DNA from: Lachnospiraceae bacterium
GTDB lineage: Bacteria > Bacillota > Clostridia > Lachnospirales > Lachnospiraceae
DNA length: 64,000 nt
NCBI GenBank assembly: GCA_902362715.1
Contig: CABIXN010000005.1
Coordinates: 236,836-300,835 of the forward strand
Direction: 5' to 3'
A model generated the notes under the pieces. That model was not told the DNA's origin. It saw only the letters and a list, made by a program, of their open reading frames with translations, and searched no databases. The position numbers were made by a program, and so were the translations under genes. Below, piece after piece: positions 16,468 through 26,925 of this stretch (positions within the stretch are counted from its first letter, which is position 1; each line of letters starts with the position of its first letter).

Positions 16468-19400
16468 TCAGCTGATCTGCCATCTCACATGGCTTCCGTT
16501 GTCATCTTTACTTACAATTAACTGATTATCAATTTCCTGTTTTAATTCCGATACATGGGAAATAATCCCGGTCATTTTCGATCCTTCCGCCATTTGAAGC
16601 AGTACTTTTACCGCCTGATTTCTGGAGTGCTCGTCCAATGAGCCAAATCCCTCATCAATAAACATCATGTCAAGATGAATGGCTGCGGACTCCGCCTGAA
16701 TCTGATCTGCCATGCCAAGCGCCAGGGCAAGAGCCGCCATAAAAGATTCGCCGCCGGAAAGAGTGCGCACCTCCCGTTCCTTCCCTGTAACGTTTGAATA
16801 AACCATCAGGTCCAGCCCTTTGTTTCTTCCTTCTCCAGCCTTTTTAAGATCATACATACGCAGCTCAAACTGTCCTGCAGACATTTCCTGAAACCGGATG
16901 TTAGCGGCATATAAAATCTTTTCCAGATAACAGCGCTGCACATAAGTCTCCAGATCCATTCTGGAACCGGACACATTTCCTGCAGTCAAATTGTATAAAT
17001 TGGAAATTCTTGCATGTTCTTCCACCAGTTTTCTGCGTCCGCTGATCTCTAAAGCCAGCTGATCATAAACGTCTTTATTTGTCCGGTATTCCCGGCTTTT
17101 CTGATCCAGAACTTCTTTCGCCTGCTCCCACCGGCGGTCTGCCTGGAGAAATTCTTCCTGTATCATATCAAGTTTCGGGCGATCTCTGTCTCTGATCAAT
17201 TCTTCTGCCGATTTTTTTTGCTGTAAAGCCGCTGTCTGCTTTTCCTGAAATTTCTCCAGCTTCCGCTGAAATTTCTCCGAATCTGACTTTTGATACAGGG
17301 CTGTGAGCTCCTGCCATTCCTTCTCTTTAAACTGTTTCTCTGTTAAATCCGCCTCATACGCATCCTGTTTCTGTCTGCAGTTCTCCTGCAGCTTTGGCAG
17401 TTCTTCACAGAGCCTTTGAATCAGCGCTTCTGCCCGGTCTTTCTTCTCTTTTGCCTGTCCTGCTGCTGCCTGCGCCTTCTGATAAGCCTCCTTACGCATC
17501 TCCGTTTGTTGAGATGCTGTATCCTCCGCCTGACGGGCAGCTTCCCGGCTCTCATATTCCGGGGACCTGGATATATTTTCAAGAACAGCCCCGGCTCCTT
17601 TTAACTCTCCTGCTGCTCTTGAAACCGCCTGCTCTGCCTTTTTTACTTCCTGTTCCAGAACCTCTGTCTGTTCTCTGGCCGTCTCCAGATCTTTTTGAAG
17701 CCTCTCCAGTGTTTCGCAATCTTTCTGAAGCCTCAATACCTCTTCTTCAGCTTTCTGCTTTAAATCTGCAGCCTGCTTTTGGGCTTCTGTTAATGTCCAG
17801 CCATCCGGCAGAACTACATTTTGATTCTCCAGACTTTCCGTTAGCTTATGTATCACCTCTGCCAGACTTTTCTCCTTTTCCTTAAGGAGATCTTCACCGG
17901 ATCTGGCAGCTGCTGCAAGTGTTTCCTGACGGGTTCTTAAATTTTGTACTTCTTTTTCCAGCTTCTCAAGGGACTCTCTGGAGATATCCTTTGTATCCTC
18001 ATCCCACCGGCAGGGAGCCGGATGGCAGACAGAACCGCACACCGGACAGGGCACACCGGCCCTTAGATCTTTTGCCAAAAGCCCTGCCTGCATATCCAAA
18101 AACAGCTTTCGGGTCTGTTCATATTCCCGGTTTTTCTGCTCATAAATGCCTGCGGCTGCCTGATAATCCTTCCTTGCCTGCTGTACCTTATTTTGCTGGC
18201 TGGCCACATCCTTCTGGCGTGCCAGTGCGTCATTGACATCACAAACAAGATCTTTTGCAGCATCCGCTGCCGCTCTTTGCCGTTCCAGTCCGGCAGGCGC
18301 TCCCTTAAGGTCTTCCTCCCAGGCTCTCCAGATCTTTTCCTGCCGCTTTTTCTCTTCTAACTGTTTTTGCTTTATGTTAGCTGTTTTTTCTGCTACAGAA
18401 AGTTTCCCTTCCTTTTTACATACATCAGCCTGTGCCGCTTCCATCTCTTCAAAAACTTTCAGGGCCGTCTTAACCTTTTCACAGACTTTATGATATTCTC
18501 CCAGATCTTTTTGAAACTGATTTCCGGCCTCTGTTTCTGATACCTCCGCCTGTTTCAGTTCCTGTTTCAGCTTCGGTAACTGATCTTTCTGCTCTGAAAG
18601 CTCCCGGTCAGTTTCTTTCACTTTCTTTAGAGCTTCGGAAAAATTGTAATATCGTTCCTTTATTTCATAAGCATCCTGCAGTTTTTTAATTAATTGTTTT
18701 GTCTCCTCCATGTCCCCGGCCAGACTTTGACACTCTTCAAGAAGTTTTCTGGCCAGATCAAGCTGTGCAAATGCCTCTTCCAGGTTTTTGGCCTGAACCT
18801 GGGCTTCCTTTTTACTGTCCCGAAGAATCTGGGCCTGATTATATTCCTCCGTAAGGTTTTCACACTCTGCAGACATTTCCTGGCATAAAAGGTTTAGTTC
18901 TTCCAGAAACGGCTCTATAACAACCAGATCTCCGTCCTTTTCTATCCGGCGCTTTAAACCGGCAAGCGTATCTCCCCCTGCATAGGCATCCGGAATCAAA
19001 ACAGATGCGGCTTTCGTCTGACATCTGGTTTTCACCACCGCCAGCTCTTTCTCCTTCTTTCTTCTGCGGCCTCCCAGCTCTTCCACAATGTCCGCAAATA
19101 ATTCTGTTCCAAACAGCTTTCGGAAAATCTCTTTTTTCTTATCTGTCTTTTCTCTGAGAAGCTCCATGAACTCTCCCTGGGCAATCATGGCCACCTGCAT
19201 AAACTGCCCCTTGGTAAGCCCCACCAGCTCTTCAATCTTTTTTCCCGCTTCTTTCTGAGGATACTCAGAGCCATCCGGCAAAAACAACGTCACAGAACCG
19301 GAAACCTCTCTTGTTCCGGTTCCTTTGCCGCTCCCCCTTTTCAACAGCTTTTCATGACGAGGCACCCGGCGGACCGTATATTCCCTCTGGCCGCTTCCGT

Positions 19401-19662
19401 CTCCTTCTGAAAAGGTAAGTTCCACAAAAGGCTCAAGATCCAGATCTGAAAACTGGCTCTGCAGAACAATTCCCTCTTTTTTATTGGCATTAGAACTTGC
19501 TTCCCCGTACAATGCAAATACAATAGCATCGAAAATGGTAGATTTTCCGGCTCCGGTATCCCCGGTAATCAAAAACAGATTCTGATTAGGTTTCTCAAAA
19601 TCCACAACTGTCTTTGTCCCGTAAGAGCCAAAGGCCTGCATCGTTAACTTCAGCGGTTTCAT
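16468..19662 (-). CDS. sbcC: SbcC, ATPase subunit of the SbcCD nuclease
   Basis: The 1064-residue protein has the split ABC ATPase of SbcC/Rad50. Walker A is in LITGDTGAGKSTIFDAIVFA near residue 36; the signature RTLSGGESFMAALALALGM and Walker B MMFIDEGFGSLDE are in the last 110 residues. Between them lie two long coiled coils meeting at a zinc hook, CPVCGSVCHP (about residue 505). With SbcD it cleaves hairpins and protein-blocked DNA ends. The ATG is 1 bp after the sbcD stop, so the genes are translationally coupled. Length and motifs are normal; the call is secure. Confidence 0.96.
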   Translation of the reverse strand: MKPLKLTMQAFGSYGTKTVVDFEKPNQNLFLITGDTGAGKSTIFDAIVFALYGEASSNANKKEGIVLQSQFSDLDLEPFVELTFSEGDGSGQREYTVRRVPRHEKLLKRGSGKGTGTREVSGSVTLFLPDGSEYPQKEAGKKIEELVGLTKGQFMQVAMIAQGEFMELLREKTDKKKEIFRKLFGTELFADIVEELGGRRRKKEKELAVVKTRCQTKAASVLIPDAYAGGDTLAGLKRRIEKDGDLVVIEPFLEELNLLCQEMSAECENLTEEYNQAQILRDSKKEAQVQAKNLEEAFAQLDLARKLLEECQSLAGDMEETKQLIKKLQDAYEIKERYYNFSEALKKVKETDRELSEQKDQLPKLKQELKQAEVSETEAGNQFQKDLGEYHKVCEKVKTALKVFEEMEAAQADVCKKEGKLSVAEKTANIKQKQLEEKKRQEKIWRAWEEDLKGAPAGLERQRAAADAAKDLVCDVNDALARQKDVASQQNKVQQARKDYQAAAGIYEQKNREYEQTRKLFLDMQAGLLAKDLRAGVPCPVCGSVCHPAPCRWDEDTKDISRESLEKLEKEVQNLRTRQETLAAAARSGEDLLKEKEKSLAEVIHKLTESLENQNVVLPDGWTLTEAQKQAADLKQKAEEEVLRLQKDCETLERLQKDLETAREQTEVLEQEVKKAEQAVSRAAGELKGAGAVLENISRSPEYESREAARQAEDTASQQTEMRKEAYQKAQAAAGQAKEKKDRAEALIQRLCEELPKLQENCRQKQDAYEADLTEKQFKEKEWQELTALYQKSDSEKFQRKLEKFQEKQTAALQQKKSAEELIRDRDRPKLDMIQEEFLQADRRWEQAKEVLDQKSREYRTNKDVYDQLALEISGRRKLVEEHARISNLYNLTAGNVSGSRMDLETYVQRCYLEKILYAANIRFQEMSAGQFELRMYDLKKAGEGRNKGLDLMVYSNVTGKEREVRTLSGGESFMAALALALGMADQIQAESAAIHLDMMFIDEGFGSLDEHSRNQAVKVLLQMAEGSKMTGIISHVSELKQEIDNQLIVSKDDNGSHVRWQIS

Positions 19663-19663
19663 T

Positions 19664-20812
19664 CTATTTCACCTCCCCAACGGTGTGAATCACATCAAGA
19701 AGCAGTTTTTTCTCTTCTTCATCCAGATCTGGCAAAAAGGAACAGCACAGCTCATACGGATCCAAAATCCGCTCTTTTGTCAGCGGCTGGCTGATATCCG
19801 CCTTTCTCTGATGTTCCCTGCGGATTTCCAGAAGATAAGGGAATGCCTCCCGGAGCCGTTCCCGCAGATCAATAACATCCCGGTCCACTTTATCTGTAAG
19901 AATGACTGTGACATAATCCCCGCAGGCCTGCATTTCCACCTCTTCTAAGGTACCCTTTATCACCCGCACCTGCCGCAGGGGTATCAGTGGCAGAATCCGT
20001 GTCTGAATCACGCCCTTTTCCTGCATTTCCACAACAATAATTCCCTTTTCCTGGCCAGCCTCACTGACAGAACAGGCCAGAGGCGTCCCGCAGTAGCGCA
20101 CATATTCACTGCCTGCCTTCATAGGTTTATGAATATGTCCCAGAGCGGCATAATCAAAAGGAGCCAGAACTTTAGCAGAGATCTCATCAATATTTCCCAC
20201 CGTCCGGATTTCAGAATCCATCCGTTCCACATCCCGGGCATCCGTTCCGGCAGGCAGATAAAACTGATGGCTGACAATCACATTTCTCTCATCCTCTGCA
20301 ATGGCCTCCCGGTCAATCAGACGGCGCAGGGTTTCTTCATAGGAAAAATTATTTCCGTTTTCATCCACTCCTACAACGTTTTTCACCATGGATGGTTTTA
20401 CAAAAGGAAGCAGATAAAAATGAACTGCACCGAAACGGTCCCTTAACGTAATCTTTTCTATATGTTCCTCCCTGGTCCGGGGCGGGGTTCCAATCATATA
20501 AAGCTTCTGTCTTAAGAGCACTTTCCGAAAACAGTTTACCCTGGGAGCGCTGTCATGATTGCCGCTGATCATCATTATCACAGCCTCTGGAACTGCCTCT
20601 GCCAGATCTGAAACAAACCGGTCAAATACTTCTACAGCCTCCGCGGACGGAACAGCCTTATCATATATGTCTCCGGCAATCACCACTGCTTCCGGCTTTT
20701 CCAAAGCCGCCGCTTTCACAATCTGTTCTAAAATATACTGCTGATCTTCTTTCAAATCCCGGTTAATCAGCTTTAATCCAATATGTAAATCTGATAAATG
20801 AAAAAACTTCAC
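19664..20812 (-). CDS. sbcD: SbcD, nuclease subunit of the SbcCD complex
   Basis: The 382-residue protein is a metallophosphoesterase with the Mre11/SbcD motifs in order: HLSDLHIG, VIAGDIYDKAVPS, MMISGNHDSAPRV, VIVSHQFYLP and YAALGHIHKP. It supplies the Mn-dependent endo/exonuclease activity of the complex with SbcC. It lies 64 bp downstream of the histidine kinase gene on the same strand with no clear terminator, so read-through from the Bce-like module is possible. Confidence 0.96.
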   Translation of the reverse strand: MKFFHLSDLHIGLKLINRDLKEDQQYILEQIVKAAALEKPEAVVIAGDIYDKAVPSAEAVEVFDRFVSDLAEAVPEAVIMMISGNHDSAPRVNCFRKVLLRQKLYMIGTPPRTREEHIEKITLRDRFGAVHFYLLPFVKPSMVKNVVGVDENGNNFSYEETLRRLIDREAIAEDERNVIVSHQFYLPAGTDARDVERMDSEIRTVGNIDEISAKVLAPFDYAALGHIHKPMKAGSEYVRYCGTPLACSVSEAGQEKGIIVVEMQEKGVIQTRILPLIPLRQVRVIKGTLEEVEMQACGDYVTVILTDKVDRDVIDLRERLREAFPYLLEIRREHQRKADISQPLTKERILDPYELCCSFLPDLDEEEKKLLLDVIHTVGEVK

Positions 20813-20876
20813 GCTTTTTACTCCTTTGCTACCATTCTGTATCTGCAGTCATACTCCTTATATGTCCTGTTCTTTT

Positions 20877-21908
20877 TTAAGACTCACGGTTTCCCTGTTC
20901 CGCAACTTTTGGAAATGTAAGAGTCAGTTCAAAACCACAGCCCCATTCAGAGCCCGCTTCTACTGTCAGTTTCAGATCATCCGCCATTTTCTTTGCAAGA
21001 TAAAGCCCCATGCCGGTGGCCTTTTTTCGTCCGCCTTTTGTATCACCGGTAAATCCTTTTTCAAAAATATAGGGCAGATCGCAGGCTTTCACACCGATAC
21101 CGTTATCCCTGATGGAAAGCAAACTGTTTTCTTTTCCTTCTGCCCAGGAAATAGAAAGCCTTGGATTTTTGCCACTATATTTTACTGCATTACTTATCGC
21201 TTGAGCCAGAATAAAACGCAGCCCTCTTTTGTCTGTATATACCCGGCAGGCCGGCACCTGCTGATCTATCCGAAACTTCTTTTCTTTTAGCAGCGGGCGG
21301 TAATCCCCCAATACCTCTTCTATACATGACAAAAGGGAAACCCATTCAAACAAATAGTCTTTCTGGGTTCCCTTAAGCCGCGCGTAATAAAGCATCTGAT
21401 TCACAAATTCCTGTATCCGGCTGCGGACATAATCAATTTTAAAAGAAACCGGCCCGGAAATTTCATCCCGCCGGTTATCCAACAGCAGCGTTAATAAAAA
21501 CAAAGGCGCTTTAATTTCATGGGCCCATGATTCCACATACTCCTCATAGTCTTTCAGCGCTTCTTCCGCTTTGCTGCAGGCACTCTGACGTTCTTTAAGC
21601 GCCGTTCCCAGCATAAGAACGCCATCTGCTCTTGAAACGCCCAATGTTTTTATCAGCTTCTCCTGATGATACTCATCCGGCGCCAGTAAAAAAGCCTCAA
21701 AAGCCTGCATCTGTTTTCGCTCTCTCACTATAAGAATCCAGACAACAGCGCCAAATAAAAACAGACTGGCCAGAAGAACAACCGCAGATAAAGCCCGAAA
21801 GGCTTTTGCATCCGCCAGCCACAATAACAGAACCGACAGCCCGTCCACGGCCAGCAAAGCCGACAGCCATGGAAGATATCGGTATAAAATCTGCATCTTA
21901 TGTCTCAT
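20877..21908 (-). CDS. Intramembrane-sensing histidine kinase (BceS-like)
   Basis: The 343-residue protein has two N-terminal membrane helices (about 10-30 and 35-60) separated by only a few residues, the mark of intramembrane-sensing kinases. The H box is YVESWAHEIKAPLFLLTLLLD and the ATPase part has LAQAISNAVKYSGKNP, IRDNGIGV and GMGLYLAKKM. It lacks an external sensor because in Bce systems the ABC permease does the sensing. Its start overlaps the response regulator stop by 11 bp. Control of the adjacent ABC transporter in response to a cell-wall-active peptide is inferred from the family. Confidence 0.92.
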   Translation of the reverse strand: MRHKMQILYRYLPWLSALLAVDGLSVLLLWLADAKAFRALSAVVLLASLFLFGAVVWILIVRERKQMQAFEAFLLAPDEYHQEKLIKTLGVSRADGVLMLGTALKERQSACSKAEEALKDYEEYVESWAHEIKAPLFLLTLLLDNRRDEISGPVSFKIDYVRSRIQEFVNQMLYYARLKGTQKDYLFEWVSLLSCIEEVLGDYRPLLKEKKFRIDQQVPACRVYTDKRGLRFILAQAISNAVKYSGKNPRLSISWAEGKENSLLSIRDNGIGVKACDLPYIFEKGFTGDTKGGRKKATGMGLYLAKKMADDLKLTVEAGSEWGCGFELTLTFPKVAEQGNRES

Positions 21909-22584
21909 ATGGTTTCACCTCCGTCTCCAAACGGTAACCAAGCCCGCGGACTGGACTGATCCGCAGCTCCATCTGCAGTCCCGCCATGGTTTTCTTTAAC
22001 CGGGTCAGATTTACCTGCAGTGCATTTTCATCAATAAATTCTGACGTTCCCCACAGGCATACACACAGCTCTTCTTTGGAAACAATTTCATCTGCGTGGG
22101 AAATCAAAGTTTCCAGCAGCTTCCCCTGGTTTTTTGGCAGAATAGCAGAACTGCCGTTTACATACAGCGTATAGGTCTGCCGGTCCAGCAAAAAACCCGG
22201 TCCTTCTAAAAGATTTCTGCGTCCTTCATATCTTTTTAACACATTAGAAACTCTGGCCAGCAGCCGCTCCTTTCTGCATGGCTTTGTAAGATATTCATCG
22301 GCGCCCAGCTTAAGCGCTGAAAGCTCATCCCTCATCTGATCTCTGGATGTCAGCACAAGCACCGGCACAGAACTTTTCTGCTTTAATTCCCGGCAGATAA
22401 AAAATCCGTTTGTTCCCGGCAGATTCAAATCCAGAATAACAAGATCCAGAGGAAGCTGCAAAAGCACGCCGGCAGCATCATCAAAACTGCTGATTTCTTC
22501 TACCTCATAACCTGCCCGTTTTAACAAATCTGCAAGTTCTTCCCGCATCAGTGGTTCATCTTCTACAACTGCAATCCGTTTCAT
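21898..22584 (-). CDS. OmpR-type response regulator (BceR-like)
   Basis: The protein of about 228 residues has a receiver domain (VEDEPLMREELADLL; phosphoacceptor Asp in VILDLNLPGTNG; Lys in YLTKPCRKERLLARV) and a C-terminal OmpR winged helix (LVSKEELCVCLWG-like region, DENALQVNLTRLKKTM, RGLGYRLE). A GTG three codons upstream (22593) is too close to AGAGGAA, so the ATG at 22584 is preferred. It pairs with the downstream-overlapping BceS-like kinase and should activate the bceAB-like genes upstream. Confidence 0.93.
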   Translation of the reverse strand: MKRIAVVEDEPLMREELADLLKRAGYEVEEISSFDDAAGVLLQLPLDLVILDLNLPGTNGFFICRELKQKSSVPVLVLTSRDQMRDELSALKLGADEYLTKPCRKERLLARVSNVLKRYEGRRNLLEGPGFLLDRQTYTLYVNGSSAILPKNQGKLLETLISHADEIVSKEELCVCLWGTSEFIDENALQVNLTRLKKTMAGLQMELRISPVRGLGYRLETEVKPYET

Positions 22585-22632
22585 ATTCTGCACTTCCTCT
22601 TTTACTTCCTCTGCTTCTATCTCTCGGTCCCG

Positions 22633-24705
22633 CTATTCTTCCCTCTGAGGTTCCATCAATGTCAGAAGGTATCTGCAGGCGGAACGCTTCACCGCTGCCA
22701 TGTAAATACATTCTACTACACACAATACAAGAATCATAACAAGGGACACCAGCATAAATTCCTGGATACTGCCCTTTACACTGCCTGAGAGCAGCCCCGA
22801 AAACAATGCTCTTACTCCAAACAGGCTGCTGACTGCAGCAACAATTGTGGGGAGACCAAAATACCAGTTAATCTGCCGTTTCGCAGACCCGCACAAAGTA
22901 TCATAAGCAGCGCCCAGACGTATCAGCGTCTTATAACGGCCGGCAGTCTTTTGCTGTCCCATTAAAAACTGAACACCTATCACGGTATTGGCTACAATCA
23001 GAAATATAATTGCCAGATAAATGGTAATATAACCGGATGCCACAACATAAAACAGCTGCCGTCCCATATTCTGCAGGTAGCTTTCATAAGCCAGACCTGT
23101 CTGGCTCAGTTTTTGATTCATATCATAAATAGCATTCATCAGACTGGTTTCTTCCCTGCCTTCCCGGTCCAAAATCCCGTTTAGATAAATATTATACTGA
23201 TTCTTTGTATAATAAGAAAACACATCATCCGGCAGAATTAATGCAAATGACAGTGTAATAGAACGATCAGTAACCAGCGCTGTTGTCTGCACCTTCCCGG
23301 TAAGATAAAGATCAGCTCCGTCCAGAGAAGTCCTGGGCTGTTCTTTTAGTATCTTATTTAATATACCGGCCGCTTCCTCAGGAAGAAACCGACTGTCCAT
23401 ATAAACCGCTGCTTCATTTTTCTGCAGCTTTAACTCCGGTTCTCCCGCCGCTCTCAACAGCTGATTATAACCGCTTAAAGAAATCAGATATGGATAGCCT
23501 GTGTAGCTTAAGTTGTTCAACAGCCTGTCTTTGCTCTCCGACTGAGGCAGTTTTCTGATTGCGTCTAAGCAGGAATCCATAGCAAACGCATGTTCAAAAT
23601 CTTCTGTGGTACGGATATAACCCACTTTCATTTCAATCAAATCCGAAAACTTTGTATCTAAATGATATGCTTTCAGTGTTTTCCGTATTGCCTCTGCTCC
23701 CTTCCCGGCATCTTCCTCTTCATAGTTCTGAAATGTATAATCCAGCACATGAGGTTCTGAATTTCTGTAATACCCGGCAGCAGCCGTGCCGGCCCCAAAA
23801 AAACACAGTGCGGCCAGAATCAGAAGAGAACTTACCGCAAGGCTTGCTGATTTATGAATCACCGTTTCCTGCAGCTGGCGGAAATTAAACATTTTAAGTT
23901 TATGGCCGGCATTCTTAGTCTTAATAAACAATACGATAACAGAACGAAGACCGTAAAACAAAAGAAGTGTACCGGCAAATCCAAGAAGCAGTGTCAATCC
24001 CATATTTCCGGCCTGCTGCCAGGACGTTCCCCGGATAGCCATAGTATATGCAGCCCCCAGGCAGATAACCCCGCCGGTAAAAGCTAAAATATAAACAACC
24101 GGGGCCCGCTGCTTTTTCGTTCCCTCCGGCATCTCACGAAGCAGCGTATCAATTTCCTGCCGGCTGATTCTTCCGCTGAGAATTAAAAATGCTGCTGTCT
24201 TTACAGCCAGAAATCCTGCCACAGTCCATACCAGCGCATACAAAGAAAAGGAAAACTGATGCCCGATAATGCCAAGGCCGACGCATCTGGCCGTTACAAG
24301 GCTGACAACCTCAGAAAGCAGCACCGAAGCCGGCAGGCCGATTAACAGCGCTGTCAGACTGTTTCGGATATCCTCTGCCAAAAGCATGGCAAACAGCCTT
24401 CCCCGCCGCATTCCAAGCATCAGGTACATGCCAAACTCATGTCTGCGCCGCTCCAGCTGAAATTTACTGGCATAATAAATCAGAAAAAACAATATCACCA
24501 GTGTCATCCCGTAAAACACCGGAATCAAAGACAGCAGCCGGTTGACTGCATCGCTTTCCATATCTTTTAAAAACAGCATCACATCCTGTCCGGACATAGA
24601 CAATATCATATAAAAGGCAATAACTGAAATCAGAAGAGAAGCAAAAAACAAGCCGTTTTCCTTTCGGCTTCTTCTGCTGTTTTTGGAGACGATCTTAAAG
24701 AACAT
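22633..24705 (-). CDS. BceB-like ABC transporter permease (FtsX superfamily)
   Basis: The protein of about 690 residues has about ten membrane segments arranged as two FtsX-type blocks, with a large extracytoplasmic domain between segments seven and eight (roughly residues 310-530), the topology of BceB/VraG peptide-sensing and peptide-removing permeases. The family binds lipid II-type antibiotics such as bacitracin and signals through the partner kinase. The start at 24705 follows GGAGG by 8 nt and overlaps the ATPase stop by 11 bp. Confidence 0.9.
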   Translation of the reverse strand: MFFKIVSKNSRRSRKENGLFFASLLISVIAFYMILSMSGQDVMLFLKDMESDAVNRLLSLIPVFYGMTLVILFFLIYYASKFQLERRRHEFGMYLMLGMRRGRLFAMLLAEDIRNSLTALLIGLPASVLLSEVVSLVTARCVGLGIIGHQFSFSLYALVWTVAGFLAVKTAAFLILSGRISRQEIDTLLREMPEGTKKQRAPVVYILAFTGGVICLGAAYTMAIRGTSWQQAGNMGLTLLLGFAGTLLLFYGLRSVIVLFIKTKNAGHKLKMFNFRQLQETVIHKSASLAVSSLLILAALCFFGAGTAAAGYYRNSEPHVLDYTFQNYEEEDAGKGAEAIRKTLKAYHLDTKFSDLIEMKVGYIRTTEDFEHAFAMDSCLDAIRKLPQSESKDRLLNNLSYTGYPYLISLSGYNQLLRAAGEPELKLQKNEAAVYMDSRFLPEEAAGILNKILKEQPRTSLDGADLYLTGKVQTTALVTDRSITLSFALILPDDVFSYYTKNQYNIYLNGILDREGREETSLMNAIYDMNQKLSQTGLAYESYLQNMGRQLFYVVASGYITIYLAIIFLIVANTVIGVQFLMGQQKTAGRYKTLIRLGAAYDTLCGSAKRQINWYFGLPTIVAAVSSLFGVRALFSGLLSGSVKGSIQEFMLVSLVMILVLCVVECIYMAAVKRSACRYLLTLMEPQREE

Positions 24706-25468
24706 GTTCACTGCCTCCTCCCAGCTGAGCCATCACTTTTAAAATCCTCTGGTAAAATTCCTGCCTGGTTTCCCTGGGAATATCTCTGCGGAGTTCATGA
24801 AAGATCAGACCGTCCTGAATAAACAAAATCCGTCTGCAGTAACTTGCCGCATTGGTATCATGAGTTACCATTAAAATGGTAGCCCCGGCATCCTGATTGA
24901 GACCTTCCATTTTTTCCATCAGAGTTCTGGCATTTTTAGAATCCAGCGCCCCGGTAGGTTCGTCGGCCAGTATCATTTCGGGATTTAAAATCAAGGCCCT
25001 TGCCGCTGCTACACGCTGTTTTTGTCCGCCGGACATCTGGGAAGGAAATTTATCCAGCACATCCGTAATTTCCAGGTAGCCGGCCAGCTGCTTTAGGCGG
25101 CTTCGGCTCTCCGTCTCATCTACATTGTGCAGTGACAGGGGAATTAGAATATTTTCCCTGCCTGTCATATGATCCAGCAGTTCAAAGTTCTGAAACAGAT
25201 AACCGATCTTTTTCCCTCTGTATTGGGCAAGCTCTCTTCCCTTTAACTCCTGTACCTGCCGGTTCCGCAGCAGAATTTCTCCTCCGTCAGGCCGTGTAAC
25301 GGTAGCAATACAATTTAAAAGCGTCGATTTTCCGGAGCCGCTGCTGCCCATAATCCCCAGAAACTCTCCCTTCATTACCCGAAAAGAAATCCCGTCTAGA
25401 GCTTTTGTCTGGTTTTTGGATTTCCCGTAATATTTTTTCAGAGCTTCTATTTCAAGAATCGTGTCCAT
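24695..25468 (-). CDS. BceA-like ABC transporter ATPase
   Basis: The 257-residue ATPase has Walker A in IMGSSGSGKSTLLNCIATV, the Q-loop in YLFQNFELL, the signature MSGGQKQRVAAARAL, and Walker B ILADEPTGALDS. It belongs to the MacB/LolD/BceA group that powers FtsX-fold permeases. It is the first gene of the bceA-bceB-bceR-bceS order, and starts after GGGAGGT. No convincing BceR box could be recognised by eye upstream. Confidence 0.93.
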   Translation of the reverse strand: MDTILEIEALKKYYGKSKNQTKALDGISFRVMKGEFLGIMGSSGSGKSTLLNCIATVTRPDGGEILLRNRQVQELKGRELAQYRGKKIGYLFQNFELLDHMTGRENILIPLSLHNVDETESRSRLKQLAGYLEITDVLDKFPSQMSGGQKQRVAAARALILNPEMILADEPTGALDSKNARTLMEKMEGLNQDAGATILMVTHDTNAASYCRRILFIQDGLIFHELRRDIPRETRQEFYQRILKVMAQLGGGSEHVL

Positions 25469-25646
25469 ATGAATTACCTCCCAGCTTTACTAATGTTACT
25501 TTCTGTAAAGATTCTATCACGGACCAAAACGAAATAATACTTACAGCTTTTGAAAGGTTTTCTGACAGTGGTCACGGCAGTCTTGATTCTTCTCTAAATT
25601 ATCTGTCTGACATTTTCCGGTGTTATTTCCAATACACGTGTAAACT

Positions 25647-26831
25647 TTATATCAAAACCCCGGCTCCGGCTCCAATATCTACCACATAAAAATCTGCCTT
25701 ATAACCAATCTGTTCCAGATATCTGCCGCCTGTTTTTTCTATAAAAGTATCTATGGCGTCTTCCTTTACTATGCTGACTGTGCATCCCCCAAAACCGGCG
25801 CCCGTCATCCGGGAACCAATCACACCTTCACACTCCCAGGCAGCTTCCACCAGAGTATCAAGCTCCTTTCCCGTCACCTCATAGTCATCTCTGAGAGAAA
25901 TATGGGACTCATTCATCAGTTTCCCAAAAGCCTCTATATCATCTGCCTTTAATGCATCAACCGCCTGAATCGTGCGCTGATTTTCAAACACTGCATGTTT
26001 TGCCCGTCTGCGGCAGACCGGATCTGTAATCACATCCTGAATCTTTTCAAACTCATCTGCCGACAGCTCCCCAAGACTTTTGATATCCTGCACTGTCTGA
26101 ATCTGCTGCAAGGCCCTTTCACATTCCTTCCGGCGTTCATTATATTTGGATTCTCCAAGCCCTCTCTTTTTATTGCTGCAGGCAATTACAATTCTGGCAT
26201 CCTTTAATTTTACCGGAACATATTGATAATCCAGTGAAGCGGTATCCAAAAAAATAGCGTGTTTTGCTTTCCCCATGGCAATGGCAAACTGATCCATAAT
26301 TCCGCAGTTTACCCCATTATACTGATTCTCTGCAAACTGCCCCAGCAATGCCAGATCTGTCATGGTCAGCTGAGCAAACCCAAACATATCGCAGAGCATA
26401 ACCGCTGTCACCAGTTCCACCGATGCAGAAGAAGAAAGACCTGATCCATTGGGAATATTGCCATACAGCAAAATATCAAATCCCCGTTCCAATACATATC
26501 CCTTCTGCATAAGTGCCCACATAACCCCTTTTGGATAATTGGTCCAGCAGCCTTCTTCCTTTTTTTCCAGCTTCCGGATATCTGCCTCAATTACACCCTG
26601 TTCTTTAAAGTTTTCAGAATAAAATCTGATTTTATGGTCTGTACGCAATCTTGCAATCATATAAGTACCAATCGTCAGCGCACAGGGAAAAACATGACCT
26701 CCGTTATAATCTGTATGTTCACCAATGAGATTTACTCTGCCCGGTGCAAAATATGCCTTAATTTCCCCCTCTGGTCCAAATAATTGCTGGAACCGGCTTG
26801 TCAGCTTTTCTCTCAACTGCTTCTCCTCCAT
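25647..26831 (-). CDS. galK: Galactokinase
   Basis: The 394-residue protein is a GHMP kinase that phosphorylates galactose at C1 (Leloir pathway). It shows the galactokinase signature GRVNLIGEHTDYNGGHVFPC near residues 30-50, the ATP loop NIPNGSGLSSSASVELV, the catalytic Asp in CGIMDQFAIAMG and the C-terminal MTGAGFGGCTVSIV. No galT, galE or transporter is adjacent, so it is a lone kinase gene with its own promoter (26897-26925). There is no obvious terminator after it. Confidence 0.96.
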   Translation of the reverse strand: MEEKQLREKLTSRFQQLFGPEGEIKAYFAPGRVNLIGEHTDYNGGHVFPCALTIGTYMIARLRTDHKIRFYSENFKEQGVIEADIRKLEKKEEGCWTNYPKGVMWALMQKGYVLERGFDILLYGNIPNGSGLSSSASVELVTAVMLCDMFGFAQLTMTDLALLGQFAENQYNGVNCGIMDQFAIAMGKAKHAIFLDTASLDYQYVPVKLKDARIVIACSNKKRGLGESKYNERRKECERALQQIQTVQDIKSLGELSADEFEKIQDVITDPVCRRRAKHAVFENQRTIQAVDALKADDIEAFGKLMNESHISLRDDYEVTGKELDTLVEAAWECEGVIGSRMTGAGFGGCTVSIVKEDAIDTFIEKTGGRYLEQIGYKADFYVVDIGAGAGVLI

Positions 26832-26896
26832 TCTCTTTCTTTTCCTATATGGCCTGCCATTCAGGCGGACTTCAGCCTGATATATTTCTAACAGAC

Positions 26897-26925
26897 ATTA
26901 TACCTGACATCCTGTTTTTTGTCCT
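26897..26925 (-). promoter_or_regulatory. galK promoter
   Basis: On the minus strand AGGACA (26925-26920), 17 bp, then TATAAT (26902-26897). It lies about 66 bp before the galK start. The -10 is perfect and the -35 matches four of six bases. Confidence 0.55.
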